DNA of 64,000 nt, from the NCBI GenBank assembly GCA_034620365.1, contig JAQGEQ010000363.1, positions 806,001 through 870,000 on the forward strand, in the 5' to 3' direction. Made by a program: the position numbers and the translations under genes. This DNA is from Pegea sp. RAD2-039. Its lineage: Eukaryota; Chordata; Thaliacea; Salpida; Salpidae. A model generated the notes under the pieces. It had not been told where the DNA came from. It saw only the letters and a list, made by a program, of their open reading frames with translations, and made no database searches. Positions 36,276 to 46,787 of the stretch are shown one piece after another (within the stretch, counting starts at the first letter, position 1; the number at the start of each line of letters is the position of its first letter).

Positions 36276-36905
36276 TTTCTCAGAAATTAGAGAACTTGCT
36301 TACCCATCATCATCCAGGTAATTTAGGCTCACAGGCTTACGTAAATATAGTGATTTAAGAGCGCGCCACGAACAGTTATTTACACATCAAAAGAGAAATA
36401 TTTCATGGAAGTGGAGAATTAGTTAGAGTGTGATGCATAGGTTGTAGTAAGCATTAGATAGTGAAAGTTAGTAACATCATTAGAAAGAAGGTTAAGAAAA
36501 GTTCATATTCAATTAAGCATCAAAGCTTTACGTAATATATGCGCTGTTCCCAGTAGCGCTATCTATTGAGTTTCAGCTCCTTGAATTCTTGCTGGTATTT
36601 TTCAATAAACTTTTTGAATTACTTTCTTGATATCCATAATGCGCTAATCACAGCTAAGAGTGTTTCAGTCTTTAATTTCCATAATGTTCGGATTTTTTTT
36701 CTAGATTCTTGTACTTGGGTTACTTCTCGAGTTCTTTGATATTTACATTTACATCGCTTGTAAATTGTTCAACGTCTGCTAACAACACATTTTGTTGCTT
36801 TTATCTTTTATAACAACATCTTGTCTGTTGACACTAATTTCTTTGTCCCAGATTATTGCGTAATTTTTATTTTCCATAACCGGTTCAGGAATGTGATTGT
36901 GCCAT
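36276..36905 (-). mobile_element. Degenerate 3' end of the same RLE-type LINE family, copy B
   Basis: On the minus strand a decayed reading contains KWHNHIPEPVMENKNYAIIW, then a ruined nuclease region, then IALLGTAHILRKALMLN and a stop at about 36509. The 3' part (36278-36565) is a diverged duplicate of 35745-36020 in copy A, with stops 516 bp apart. The parts match the restriction-like-endonuclease end of R2/R4-type elements as I remember them. The fragment is inactive. Confidence 0.65.
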
Positions 36906-37390
36906 TTTTTATTTATTTATTTATTACGATAAATGTGAAGGAGGGTGTCTAAAGAGAGCACCTCTCGCTAACACACATTCTCACAAATTAGATCTATTTG
37001 ACGTGTAAACGAAAAAGCATATGGCAATGAAGAATTGCACAGAATTATAGTATTGTAAAAGAGAAAAATTCACAGTTTAGAAATGGCAATGTTGGCGATA
37101 TTATAACAATTCAGCTTTTTCTTGAACAACATAAGTGATTTTGACATGACAATCTCTGATGGCAGATTGTTCCATGTACTGATTATGCGGTATGAGAAAA
37201 AACTTAATCTGGTTAACGTAGCTGGTGGAGTGGGCTTATTAAGATGTGACTTATGTCTTCTAAGTTGATATAACTTGAATTTAGTGGTATGAATATCTGT
37301 TGCTGTACAAATATGCCAATGAAGGTATTTGGCTGCTTTGTATGGCATTAAAGGTGTATTTTTGATAAATCTAATCAATAACATATATAA
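36906..37390 (-). mobile_element. 5'-truncated CR1/L2-like LINE copy (3' end)
   Basis: The first 370 bp from the left are about 97% identical by eye to the 3' end of the large LINE at 43581-43950, including the (AAAT)n tail on the minus strand. Its minus frame (stop near 37070) encodes the classic LINE end QLRRHKSHLNKP ... FFSYRIISTWNNLPSEIV. It diverges from the large copy upstream of about 37277, so it is a different subfamily member truncated at its 5' end. Confidence 0.85.
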
Positions 37391-38386
37391 TATAAATTGT
37401 TAAAAATGTTACAGAACATACTTACTTCTAAAAATGGTAGGTTTATTTTTAAAGCATAAAATCAAGTTTAGATCACTTTAAAAAAAATTCTGCAAATTTA
37501 TTTCTTTTTGTAATTCAACATCCAATTCTTCTTAAAAACAACTTTTTCTTTTTGTTTATGAACTGAAAGAATGAATCCAATATTTTTAAACACATTTTGG
37601 GGTTTATGATAATTAGATTTATACTATTATGACATCATTATAAAATTAACATTTTAAGTCATTAACTCTAAGTCACAACTTATTCTGTGGTACAACTTAT
37701 TTTGAGTAATTGCACGTCTTCATAGAAAAGACGGTTTTATACCATTATTCAAAGTGATTGACAAGGTTAGTATTTGATTTTTGCTTTTAAGAGGGTTTAA
37801 ATTTACTCTATTTTGTTAATTTAAACGAGTTTAGTCGGTAAAGATATTCTTATTGAGCTAGGCCTACCAGAAGAATATATCTTTGAAACAAATCATTAAA
37901 TGTTTAGTTCCTTATGCTTTCTACTTTAAATAATTTTTATCATGGTAGCTGTAGTAAATTAAGCTGGAGATACTGTATCATATTATTTGATAAAAGTTTG
38001 TAAATTTTGTATGTGAAAAAATCGTTTTAAAATTTTGCTTAATTCTCATATTCTGATTATTTTCGAGTAAACTTTATTATTTAGAATTTGCCAAAATCAT
38101 TTTAAATTAGTTATATTCAGTATGTCAAAATGTTTTAATTTGTGGTATGATTTTTCTTATATTGCTAATTCTTAATTTTATGCATTTCATGTAAAATTGA
38201 ACTAATTCAACCTAAATTATATTCTGATACTAATTTAAGTTTTAATCAACTATATTTTATTTACTTAGAAAATTATTATAAATGTTAATTTTTTAAGTGA
38301 GTCTAATTAATTTAGCCTCAAATGTTGACCAGCATAACTTAATGAGGAATTCTTATCTAAAAGTCATTACATAATGATATTTTTAT
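37391..38386. other. AT-rich spacer
   Basis: About 1 kb with no supported gene. Its right end forms the acceptor of the small gene at 38409. Confidence 0.5.
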
Positions 38387-38405
38387 CATTCAATTTTTCA
38401 ACTAG
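38387..38405 (+). promoter_or_regulatory. 3' splice acceptor 3 nt before a start codon
   Basis: CATTCAATTTTTCAACTAG ends at 38405 and the ATG begins at 38409, so the mature 5' UTR contributed here would be only three bases. This is typical of trans-spliced leaders or of a 5'-UTR intron ending at the start codon. Confidence 0.55.
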
Positions 38406-38408
38406 ACT

Positions 38409-38567
38409 ATGGGAAACTGTTGTAAGAAAACTCCAAAAATAGAGAAACCCGATGAGGTTGAAGATAAATCTGCTCAAGCAGCAGCAGGAGCTTCAGTACC
38501 AGAACCTGTTCAAAATGTTGAAGAAACAACTAATGATGTTTCAGCCATAGATGAACAGAAAGAGTAA
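38409..38567 (+). CDS. Small acylated-type protein, 52 residues (MGNCC...)
   Basis: ATG to TAA encodes 52 residues beginning MGNCCKKTPKIEKPDE and ending SAIDEQKE. Gly2 with a basic stretch fits N-myristoylation, and Cys4-Cys5 fit dual palmitoylation, so a membrane-anchored peripheral protein is likely. The rest is acidic, Ala/Glu-rich and probably disordered. It is supported by the acceptor just upstream, by a codon pattern distinct from the AT-rich surroundings and by a poly(A) signal 27 nt after the stop. I do not recognise a named family. It could alternatively be the first coding exon of a longer protein, but the stop and poly(A) signal argue for a complete small gene. Confidence 0.65.
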   Translation: MGNCCKKTPKIEKPDEVEDKSAQAAAGASVPEPVQNVEETTNDVSAIDEQKE

Positions 38568-38593
38568 TTAAGAAGCAGAAATATACAAAATAT

Positions 38594-38599
38594 AATAAA
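38594..38599 (+). terminator. Polyadenylation signal for the MGNCC gene
   Basis: AATAAA 27 nt after the stop at 38567. Confidence 0.55.
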
Positions 38600-39364
38600 T
38601 GTTAAGATATCTTATTAAATAAGTATTTTTGTTTAGAAAATATCTTTGTAATAATGCTTATTTGCTGGCTGAATGTTGTCTTGAATATTTTTGTCGTCAT
38701 AAAAAGTTGAAGTAATTTACTAATTTGTGGTTTTTTCTAACTTTTAGTTTTTAAGCAATAAGTTGTTTGAGATCAAAAATTCAGCTTTAATTATAAATTT
38801 AAACAATTTTTCAAATTTGTTTTGACTTTTCTCAAAGCTAAAAAGTTTTCTCAGTTCTAGTAAGTCACTAATTGTTTCAAAATTGACTTCCTTCTCATTT
38901 AAACAACTTTAGGTGAACTGTCACTTTCAAAATGTCATACTTACCTCATGACCAACAATTACACATCAATAATTTACCTCATATCACTTTTGACATGAAG
39001 TAGAATATAAACTACCGGATGTTAGTCATATATGATTAACTATAAACTGAAACCATCAGCTGGCTCATTCTAGAAGCGATATTTAGATTAAACGATTAAT
39101 TTAAGATACAGCTTTGTAGTTTAATGTATTCACAAAAATCTTGGTTTAAATCTAATTAATTAAAGTGTTTTTACATAAAATATATACAGTTTTTAAAAAT
39201 ACAATTGAATCATTACACAAATTGTGAAGTTTTCTGAGTAAAAGCGAAATTGAAACAAGTTTATAAAATTGAAAGCTTAAAACAAATACTTACAGAAAAT
39301 TAAAAGAGGATAGAAATTTTTATGATACGTAAACTTATCTTGAATATCGTTTTCTTTACAGTGT
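38600..39364. other. AT-rich spacer between convergent genes
   Basis: No gene recognised. The 3' UTR of the minus-strand GPCR must lie at the right end. Confidence 0.5.
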
Positions 39365-41972
39365 CTATTCGGAAAGTTCCTTACTGTTTACATTAGTAGT
39401 TTTACTGTAAAAACCTTTTTCTAATTGAAACATTTCTTAAGTGTAAAACTAACCTTAATAGTTTCATACTATTTGCACTTTTTTTGATGGAGTTACGACT
39501 AAGTTTTTCCATTTTTGTTCTATAGCCAGATCCAGAAAGCATTTGATTATCAGAGCCAGTTAGATTCTTCTGAACTTTTCTAGAGAGATACAAATGAATG
39601 CGCTAAAAATAACGATAATGGTAGTTAGAGATTTCAGCAGACAACCAAGAAGCACTTAAACTACCATTTAGGTAGGAGATTTGACATTTTGAGTTTTAAG
39701 ACAAACTTTACGTGGCTTGGTGTTTAATTTAAGGTAGTGTACATTGGCCTGAGTGGATATTTATTAATTTTTATAGACCCAGTATAGTAATCAGCTTCAC
39801 TGGTAATTCAAATCAACGATAAAATAAGATTATTAGATGGGCAGACTATCATAAAGTATGTTATAAGAATTCGAAAAAGTTTGTTGTTAAAAGTTATTAT
39901 AATGATTTCCTGATTTTTATTCTCTAAATTTAACTCAAAGTTTTTACTGATAAAGTATTGTGCTTTTTACATACCTTTGTTTTTAACAAAACACATTCAA
40001 AAGATTAATTTATAATTATTACTTACTTCCACCTACTTCGGAACTTAGTTCCAATAAAGTTGTACAAATAAGGGTTCGTTGCGGAACTGAAAAAGGCCAT
40101 AGCTGAAGCAAATCTTCGAAGATTCCGGCAAATGTGCCCCTGCAATTATGAGAAAATTTTAAACATAAAAAAAACTAAGGTAATATTAAAACATTCACTT
40201 TTGACTCTGGAATCGGAATAAAATTCAACTTTGCAATATGTAAACTGTGATATGGTAACCAGCAAACAGCAAAAGATATCACTAACGAGGCACACATAAT
40301 TGATACTCTTTTCTTCACATTTTTATGAGTTTGATTCTGTTTTTCTTTATTCTTTGCATCAGTATTTGAGGCAAAACTCCTCATTTTTTTTAAAGATGCT
40401 TTCTTGGCCACCATGCTTTTATAGTTTAATTTCCGAATTATCAATCCATACGCAGTTAACATTACCTGCAGTTTAATATTTATAACTTTGTCTACAGCCA
40501 TTAAATGTAGTAGTTACCAGAAAAGGTAATATGTATAAGAAGACAAAGTTAGAATAAATAAAGGTCTCCCAAGTAGGATTACGGTCAAAATAAGCACAAT
40601 CATAAGATATTCCTTCTGTCTCATTGCTTCCTCCATAGTTTAGAAATTTAATCTCGTTGTATTCATCATAATTATAGTCACTAAGATTTGATTTTTCGCT
40701 AAAAAATTATTGAAAGTTTCCTTTAGTTTAAATAATCTGACATCAAATTAGCTACTCACACACAGCTGGTTGCAGGATCATCTGCAAATAATTTTAGGCA
40801 ATTTTCAAAATCTAATCCTTCAAATTTCATTTCTCTGCAAATCTTTTCATTTTCAGCCTCCTTAGAAGTAAAAGTAAATCTATAATAAAAAATTGGTTGT
40901 GAAATCAACTTTAGTAAATAGCTTTGTGGCAAAAATTATTTACTAGACTGAAGATACACCGAACTTTCTAAAGAACTATAATATTAAAATTTAACAACAA
41001 CTTGAGATTAGAAATTAGATAATAGTATTTATAATAACTTCATTAATAACAGAATTAGTTATTTAAAGTTATGCGATAAAGCAAATTAAGATATTTTTAA
41101 ACCATCAAATTGCTGGAGTAGTAATGAAACTCTAAGACTTTAAAAAACTTTAAAAATAAGAATTAAAAGTTTAAATATTTTCTGTAAACAATAAGAGTAC
41201 CTTTTAAAGAAAGACAAATGGAAAAAAGGAAATGAAAAATGAAAATCCAAAGAAACTTACTGGCATTGACAATTTGGCATAGTTCCTGCTGTTGTAGCAT
41301 ACATCATCGCAGGAATACTACCCAAAAAAGCCATAAGCCAAACTATTAACGTAATTATCATCACTGCTTTAGGACGTCGAAGTTTCGTAAGTTTAGTAGA
41401 GAAGGAATGACAAACAGCAATGTACCGATCAATGCTCATCACCTAGTATTAGTAGTATTAGCTTTTGATAGTTTTGAAGCTATAGAAAATACCATTAGAA
41501 AAAAAACTGAAGCGTTGTAATTGATAAAAAGTATCATCTCTTTCATAGTACACATCCAAACAGGGAATTGCCATTGTTGACGAAGTGTTTGATCAATCAT
41601 AAAAGGAATTGTGAATAGAAACACTGTATCAGCTATAGCTAGTTGTATTACATAGCTGTAAATAATAAAATGGTAAATTACAATAATTTCGGCTGATAAC
41701 TGAAGCTTGATACCTATGTAAAGCTGATTTTTTATGTTCTTTCAGAACCAAAATCATTATAACATTGATAACATTTCCAACTATTCCAATGACACAAATG
41801 ATAACATAAATAACAGACGCAATGATATCTGTCAACAATTTCTCTGTTAGTTTGATTAGGTTAACTTGTAAATGTAAATTTTACTTATATAAATAAATAA
41901 CAATTTAAATGATATAATGAGTCTTGGTAATTTTTATTTAAAGCTACCTGCAGAAGTCGTTTCATAATCCAT
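39365..41972 (-). CDS. Class A peptide-type GPCR, somatostatin/allatostatin-C receptor-like
   Basis: Ten exons join in phase to 443 residues: 41948-41972, 41714-41828, 41493-41655, 41261-41442, 40760-40879, 40518-40698, 40199-40465, 40027-40139, 39454-39579, 39365-39404. Seven membrane segments are readable. Hallmarks: GNVINVIMIL (TM1 Asn), LAIADTVFL (TM2 Asp), WMC at the start of TM3, MSIDRYIAVCH (DRY), SIPAMMYA in TM4, Cys-containing loop 2, a basic third loop, CWLPYHS in TM6 and NPYLYNFIGTKFR (NPxxY) in TM7. The TM2-TM4 wording resembles somatostatin, opioid and allatostatin-C receptors, so a G-protein-coupled neuropeptide receptor at the plasma membrane is inferred; the ligand is unknown. 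Extracellular loop 2 is long and acidic with many Tyr/Asp. The last two exons form a Ser/Thr-rich cytoplasmic tail and are the least certain; without them the stop would be TAA at about 40024. Confidence 0.88.
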
Positions 41973-43580
41973 TCCAATTTCCTCTGTTCAATCTCGTTTT
42001 AGTTTTTCTGAAAATACTAACTACTTAAAAATATTTGAAAAATAATTCGACGATAGAAAAAATATTAAATCAATTACTACTCATACAAAGTAAAAAAATT
42101 GTTGAAATATGATACTTGAAATTAAAACCATTAGTTTTACTTTTTAACTTGTTTTATTTATTCTAAAATCAATTTTCTACAAATTTAGGCAATCTAAAAA
42201 TCTATACAGAATAAAACTAAAAGTAAAAAAACTTTATTTAACGAATATTTCAAATTTTTACATATGGCAGAAACTAAAAGGTAAACAATTGTTTAATTTT
42301 AAGTATAGTTTATAATTGGACTGAAATTTTAATTCTAAAGTTTGGAGAAGAAAATGAATAATCCCTGTAGTTGACCGAATAATCAATGCACTTATAAGAA
42401 ATAAGTTTTAGATGAAATAAATAAAATATAAATTAAAAGAAATAACGAAGTTAGAAGAATTCAGTAAAAGTTAAAAAAATATAAAAACCTAATGCATGAT
42501 TAGTTTCTTTATACCAAAAAAAACATTTTCTAAATAACTTTAATTACTAATAACAATTTACTTATTTAATTAAATATATTAACTACATGCATAGTGCTAC
42601 TATACATATTAACTGAAAATCGTATTACTAAATTTACTTTTGATCTTCTTAACTGTTTCTAAAAACAGGAAATTCTTTTCGATTTACAATTATTTGTAAT
42701 CTTTTTTCCAATAAGGAAGTAATAAAATAAAAATGATGAATAAGTGAATGTTCTAAAAAAATCAATAGACTAATAGACTAGCAGTCTTACCAAATATTTT
42801 ACAATTTACTCAATGTCATTTGATTTATGTTATTTTAGTTTAAGACAAGCAATAAATTATTATTAAGAATTAAAAATATTTATTTCATGATAAAAAAACA
42901 GTAGCTTATTTGTAAATACAACATTTAAAAAAGTTTTATAAAGAAATACAATTTCAAAGAATTAATTTTCTAGCGTACAAATGTATCAATGCAAATAGAT
43001 AAATAAATCAAATAAATATATGAAAAACGTTTAGTAAGAGCGAGGTGATTGTGAATATAATAGATCAAAATATTCGTATTCTTCTTCCTCATACTTAAAA
43101 ATCAGTGCTTAAAACATGAAATAAATAAATGAACTAGGTATAATCCGAAATTAAGTACTGACGACAGAGGAATGCTACACGGTTCTTAAAAAGTTTTAAT
43201 TCATTAATGAGTCATAATGAAATTAGGAAATAAGGAAGTTTGCTGATGACTGAGATAATGTATCTTCCGGGAAATCGACCGAATATTTGCTAATATTTGT
43301 TAATTTTACTGTAGTTTAACTTAATAAAATAAACTCATTATAGAAGTATTAGATGAGATTTATACACGAAAAACTTTTGAAAGAAATAATAAAACCTCTA
43401 TTTATTTAAGATAAACGTCTCTAAACTCAAATTATCTTATTTGAAAACATTAGACTATTCATAATTTTTAAAATTATCCTATTGAACCAATAAGTCATTA
43501 AAAGCAACAACAAACTACTTGAAAAATAGACTGTACCAAGTCAATTAGGCCATTTTAATAAGTCTACAGACCCATAGATG
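41973..43580. other. AT-rich spacer
   Basis: About 1.6 kb between the GPCR start and the LINE 3' end. No gene recognised; it presumably contains the GPCR promoter. Confidence 0.5.
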
Positions 43581-43886
43581 ATTTATTTATTTATTTATTA
43601 CAATAAATGTGAAGGAGGGTGCCTAAAAAGAGCACCTCTCGCTAACACACATTCTCACAAATTAGATCTATTTGACGTGTAAACGAAAAAGCATATGACA
43701 ATGAAGAATTGCACAGAATCATAGTATTGTAAAAGAGAAAAATTCACAGTTTAGAAATGGCAATGTTGGCGATATTATAACAATTCAGCTTTTTCTTGAA
43801 CAGCATAAGTGATTTTGACATGACAATCTCTGATGGCAGATTGTTCCATGTACTGATTGTGCGGTATGAGAAAAAACTTAATCTGG

Positions 43887-46787
43887 TTAACGTAGCTGTG
43901 GAGTGGGCTTATTAAGATGTAATTTATGTCTTCTAAGTTGATATAACTTGAGGGAGGGACTAATGGAGAAAAAGTCATCAAACTGAAGATCAATTAGGTT
44001 GTGAATAATTTTAAAAATCAGAATAAGGTCGTATTTAATTCTTCGGATTTCCAAAGTATCTAGATTGAAGAAGCTGAGACGATGCTTATAACTCTCGTAT
44101 TTGATATTAAGTTTCCTGCAAACCAATCTCGTAAATGTTGCCTGAACAGATTCGATTTTTCTGATATCACCAACTTGATATGGCATCCATGCACTGATAT
44201 TGTATTCAAGAATAGGGCGTATGTACAGTTTGAAAAGGTTGACGAAAAACCATGGATCTTTAGAATTAAAAGTCTTTATGATGAAGTGGACAAGCTTGAT
44301 AGATTTTCCAAAGATTCTGGAAACATAACTGTGCCATTTGAAGTCAGATGTCAGAGTAATGCCGAGGTCTATGACTGAGGATACTCGTTCAAGAATGGAT
44401 CCATTGATGTAGTATTGGTTGCTGAAGTTGGCCGCTGGCTTACGGGAGAATGTTATAACTTCAGACTTTGTTGGCTGGATTTTAAGTTGCCAATTCGCAG
44501 ACCAGTTTTCTACAATGTTTAGTGCAGTTTGGAGTTTTGAGTGAGAACCAGATAATAGCTTGATGTCATCTGCATACACAAACACACTGACATTGTCTAC
44601 TGTTATTAGTCTTCTGATGAGGTCTTCAATGAAAATCAAAAAGAGAAGTGGACCCAGAACGGAACCCTGAGGAACGCCGCTGGTGACTATACTAGGAGTA
44701 GATAAAGATCTTTCTACACGGGTTCGTTGGGTTCTACCTGATAAGAAATCTTCAATCCATTTTAAGATAGAGTTGCTGATTTTTATGTTTTTCAATACAG
44801 TAATGAGCTTGTTGTGTGGAACAGAATCAAACGCCTTAGCAAAATCAAGGTATATGATGTCAGATGGAGTATTACTTTCGTAATGAGCTGTAAGCTCATT
44901 GAAAAAAGTGAGATGTTGAGTCAAAGAAGATCTTTGCTTAACAAAGCCATGCTGGGCATCAGATATTAGATGATGCTCCGTCAAATGGCTAGTTATATGG
45001 TTGTGAATGATATGTTCTTGAGTTCTGCAGATAACCGAAGTCAGCGAAACTGGTCTGTAGTTAAGTGCAGTGTTTCTGGGACCCTTCTTATAAATTGGAG
45101 TAATAATAGCATTCTTCCAAATTTGTGGAAGTCTTCCCCGCTTAAGAGTCATGTTAAAGAGTAGCGATAAGGGTAGCGCTAAAGAAGAAGTACTTTTTCT
45201 TAAAAACAAAGCTGGGATTTGATCTGGGGTGTTGGAAACTGTTGATTTTAGAGAAGAAATAGCCTTAGATACTATATCAACTGTTATGTCTAGATCTACC
45301 ATCTCAGAGATATTTGAAAGGATATTGGAGTAGGAAATAGTAGTATTGCCATCATCGGTTATAAAAACCTTTTCAAATTGTTTGTTTAGCAATTCAGCTT
45401 TATTCTTTGGTTCCATCACCAGCTGATTGGCGTTATCAAGCAAGGGAGGTAGATGAGATCTCGCCTTAAGCTTGTGATTAATGAAGCCAAAAAACGTTTT
45501 CTTGCTAGGTGAAGATAAGATTGCACTTTCTTTTCCTAAATAGAGGCTATAAACTGATTTCTTGTAGACTAGACAAAGATCTTTGTATAGAGGTTTGATG
45601 GAAGGATCTGCTTTAGTTTGTTTGTATAAGAGGTTTTTCAAATGCTGTAAATTCCTTAAATATCTTGGCAAGTGTGGTTTTTTGTTGACTCTATATAAAG
45701 GTATGAACTTTTTAATTGACTCATTAACAATGTTAGTAAACCTCGAGTAGATATCATTGATGTCTTCGGTAGAGTTGAAAACAGAAATCCAGTCAACACC
45801 TGATAAAAACTTGTTTATACTGTTATAATTTCCACGATAAAAGTTCCGTATGCTTGGAGTTTTAACGTTCGTAGAAAAAGTTTGTTGGAGCTTGAATTCA
45901 ATCATGTTGTGATCGCATGTCAGAGCAAAAGGTTCATTTTGATCAACGTAGATAACGTTATCAGGTTTTGATGTGATGAGAAGATCCAAAGTATTACCAC
46001 TAACTTGGGTTGGAAAAGTAACCATCTGAGATAGATTATTGGCATCAAGGAAGTTTACAAAGACATGACTCAGATTGGCTAAATTAGTTTTGTCTCCATT
46101 CAAATTAAACATTTTTCCATTGAATGCTAAATTTGGGTTATTCCAATCAATTCTACTAAAATTAAAATCCCCGAGAATATACATCTCAGGACAAACAAGG
46201 CTTTTCAGAACCTTCAATAAGGCCTTAATAGTAACCTCATCGTTAACTTTAGACGGTGGTAGGTAGGTACATATAAAGCGGGAAAACTTAGACTTTGAGT
46301 AATGAAAATTGAAAGCAATAATCTCAAATCCTGGGAAATCAATGGTATTTATCTTAATTCTTGAAATCATGGGTGCCAGTGATGTTTTAAAGATTACACA
46401 AACACCGCCGCCTCTATCAAACAGTCTATCACAGCGCAAAGCACGAAAAAGATCACTGTCATCTAGAAAGGAGTCAGGATAAAAGGGTTTCAACCAAGTT
46501 TCGGTAATGAAAACAAATGTAAAATCTTGAGAAAGCAAAAGAGCTTTCAATTCGAAAATTTTGTTGACAATTGACCGTGCGTTGAAAAACATACCTAATA
46601 TAAAAGAAAAATTGTCTTTTTGACACTTGTAAGATTTGGTGGTAGTCTTCTGTGTACTGTTATCTTGGGCTGGAAGCATAGTATTAATAATTTTGTGCGA
46701 AGAGAGGTTGAATAAGGGTGATGTGGGTCCAGTGGTTATTTTGCACTTCCGTTTTTTGAAAAGACCTTCACAATCTGTAAAGCCCAT
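43887..46787 (-). CDS. LINE ORF2: endonuclease-reverse transcriptase
   Basis: 966 residues. An APE-type endonuclease occupies about 65-290: FNARSIV, FITETWLKP (catalytic Glu), YILGDFNF and TCDHNMIEF (Asp-His) are all present. The reverse transcriptase occupies about 500-780: NYRPVSLTSVICR, DIIYLDFAKAFDSVPH, SGVPQGSVLGPLLFLIF and the catalytic YADD (plus coordinates 44565-44576). Both active sites look intact. The frame ends early (KPTPQLR) because of the one-base difference near 43897 compared with the copy at 36.9 kb, so the last 50 or so conserved residues are lost. Role: target-primed reverse transcription of the element. Confidence 0.92.
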   Translation of the reverse strand: MGFTDCEGLFKKRKCKITTGPTSPLFNLSSHKIINTMLPAQDNSTQKTTTKSYKCQKDNFSFILGMFFNARSIVNKIFELKALLLSQDFTFVFITETWLKPFYPDSFLDDSDLFRALRCDRLFDRGGGVCVIFKTSLAPMISRIKINTIDFPGFEIIAFNFHYSKSKFSRFICTYLPPSKVNDEVTIKALLKVLKSLVCPEMYILGDFNFSRIDWNNPNLAFNGKMFNLNGDKTNLANLSHVFVNFLDANNLSQMVTFPTQVSGNTLDLLITSKPDNVIYVDQNEPFALTCDHNMIEFKLQQTFSTNVKTPSIRNFYRGNYNSINKFLSGVDWISVFNSTEDINDIYSRFTNIVNESIKKFIPLYRVNKKPHLPRYLRNLQHLKNLLYKQTKADPSIKPLYKDLCLVYKKSVYSLYLGKESAILSSPSKKTFFGFINHKLKARSHLPPLLDNANQLVMEPKNKAELLNKQFEKVFITDDGNTTISYSNILSNISEMVDLDITVDIVSKAISSLKSTVSNTPDQIPALFLRKSTSSLALPLSLLFNMTLKRGRLPQIWKNAIITPIYKKGPRNTALNYRPVSLTSVICRTQEHIIHNHITSHLTEHHLISDAQHGFVKQRSSLTQHLTFFNELTAHYESNTPSDIIYLDFAKAFDSVPHNKLITVLKNIKISNSILKWIEDFLSGRTQRTRVERSLSTPSIVTSGVPQGSVLGPLLFLIFIEDLIRRLITVDNVSVFVYADDIKLLSGSHSKLQTALNIVENWSANWQLKIQPTKSEVITFSRKPAANFSNQYYINGSILERVSSVIDLGITLTSDFKWHSYVSRIFGKSIKLVHFIIKTFNSKDPWFFVNLFKLYIRPILEYNISAWMPYQVGDIRKIESVQATFTRLVCRKLNIKYESYKHRLSFFNLDTLEIRRIKYDLILIFKIIHNLIDLQFDDFFSISPSLKLYQLRRHKLHLNKPTPQLR

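Noticed and set aside
44082..45164. Plus-strand frames opposite LINE ORF2
   Set aside because: Antisense shadows of the reverse transcriptase frame.
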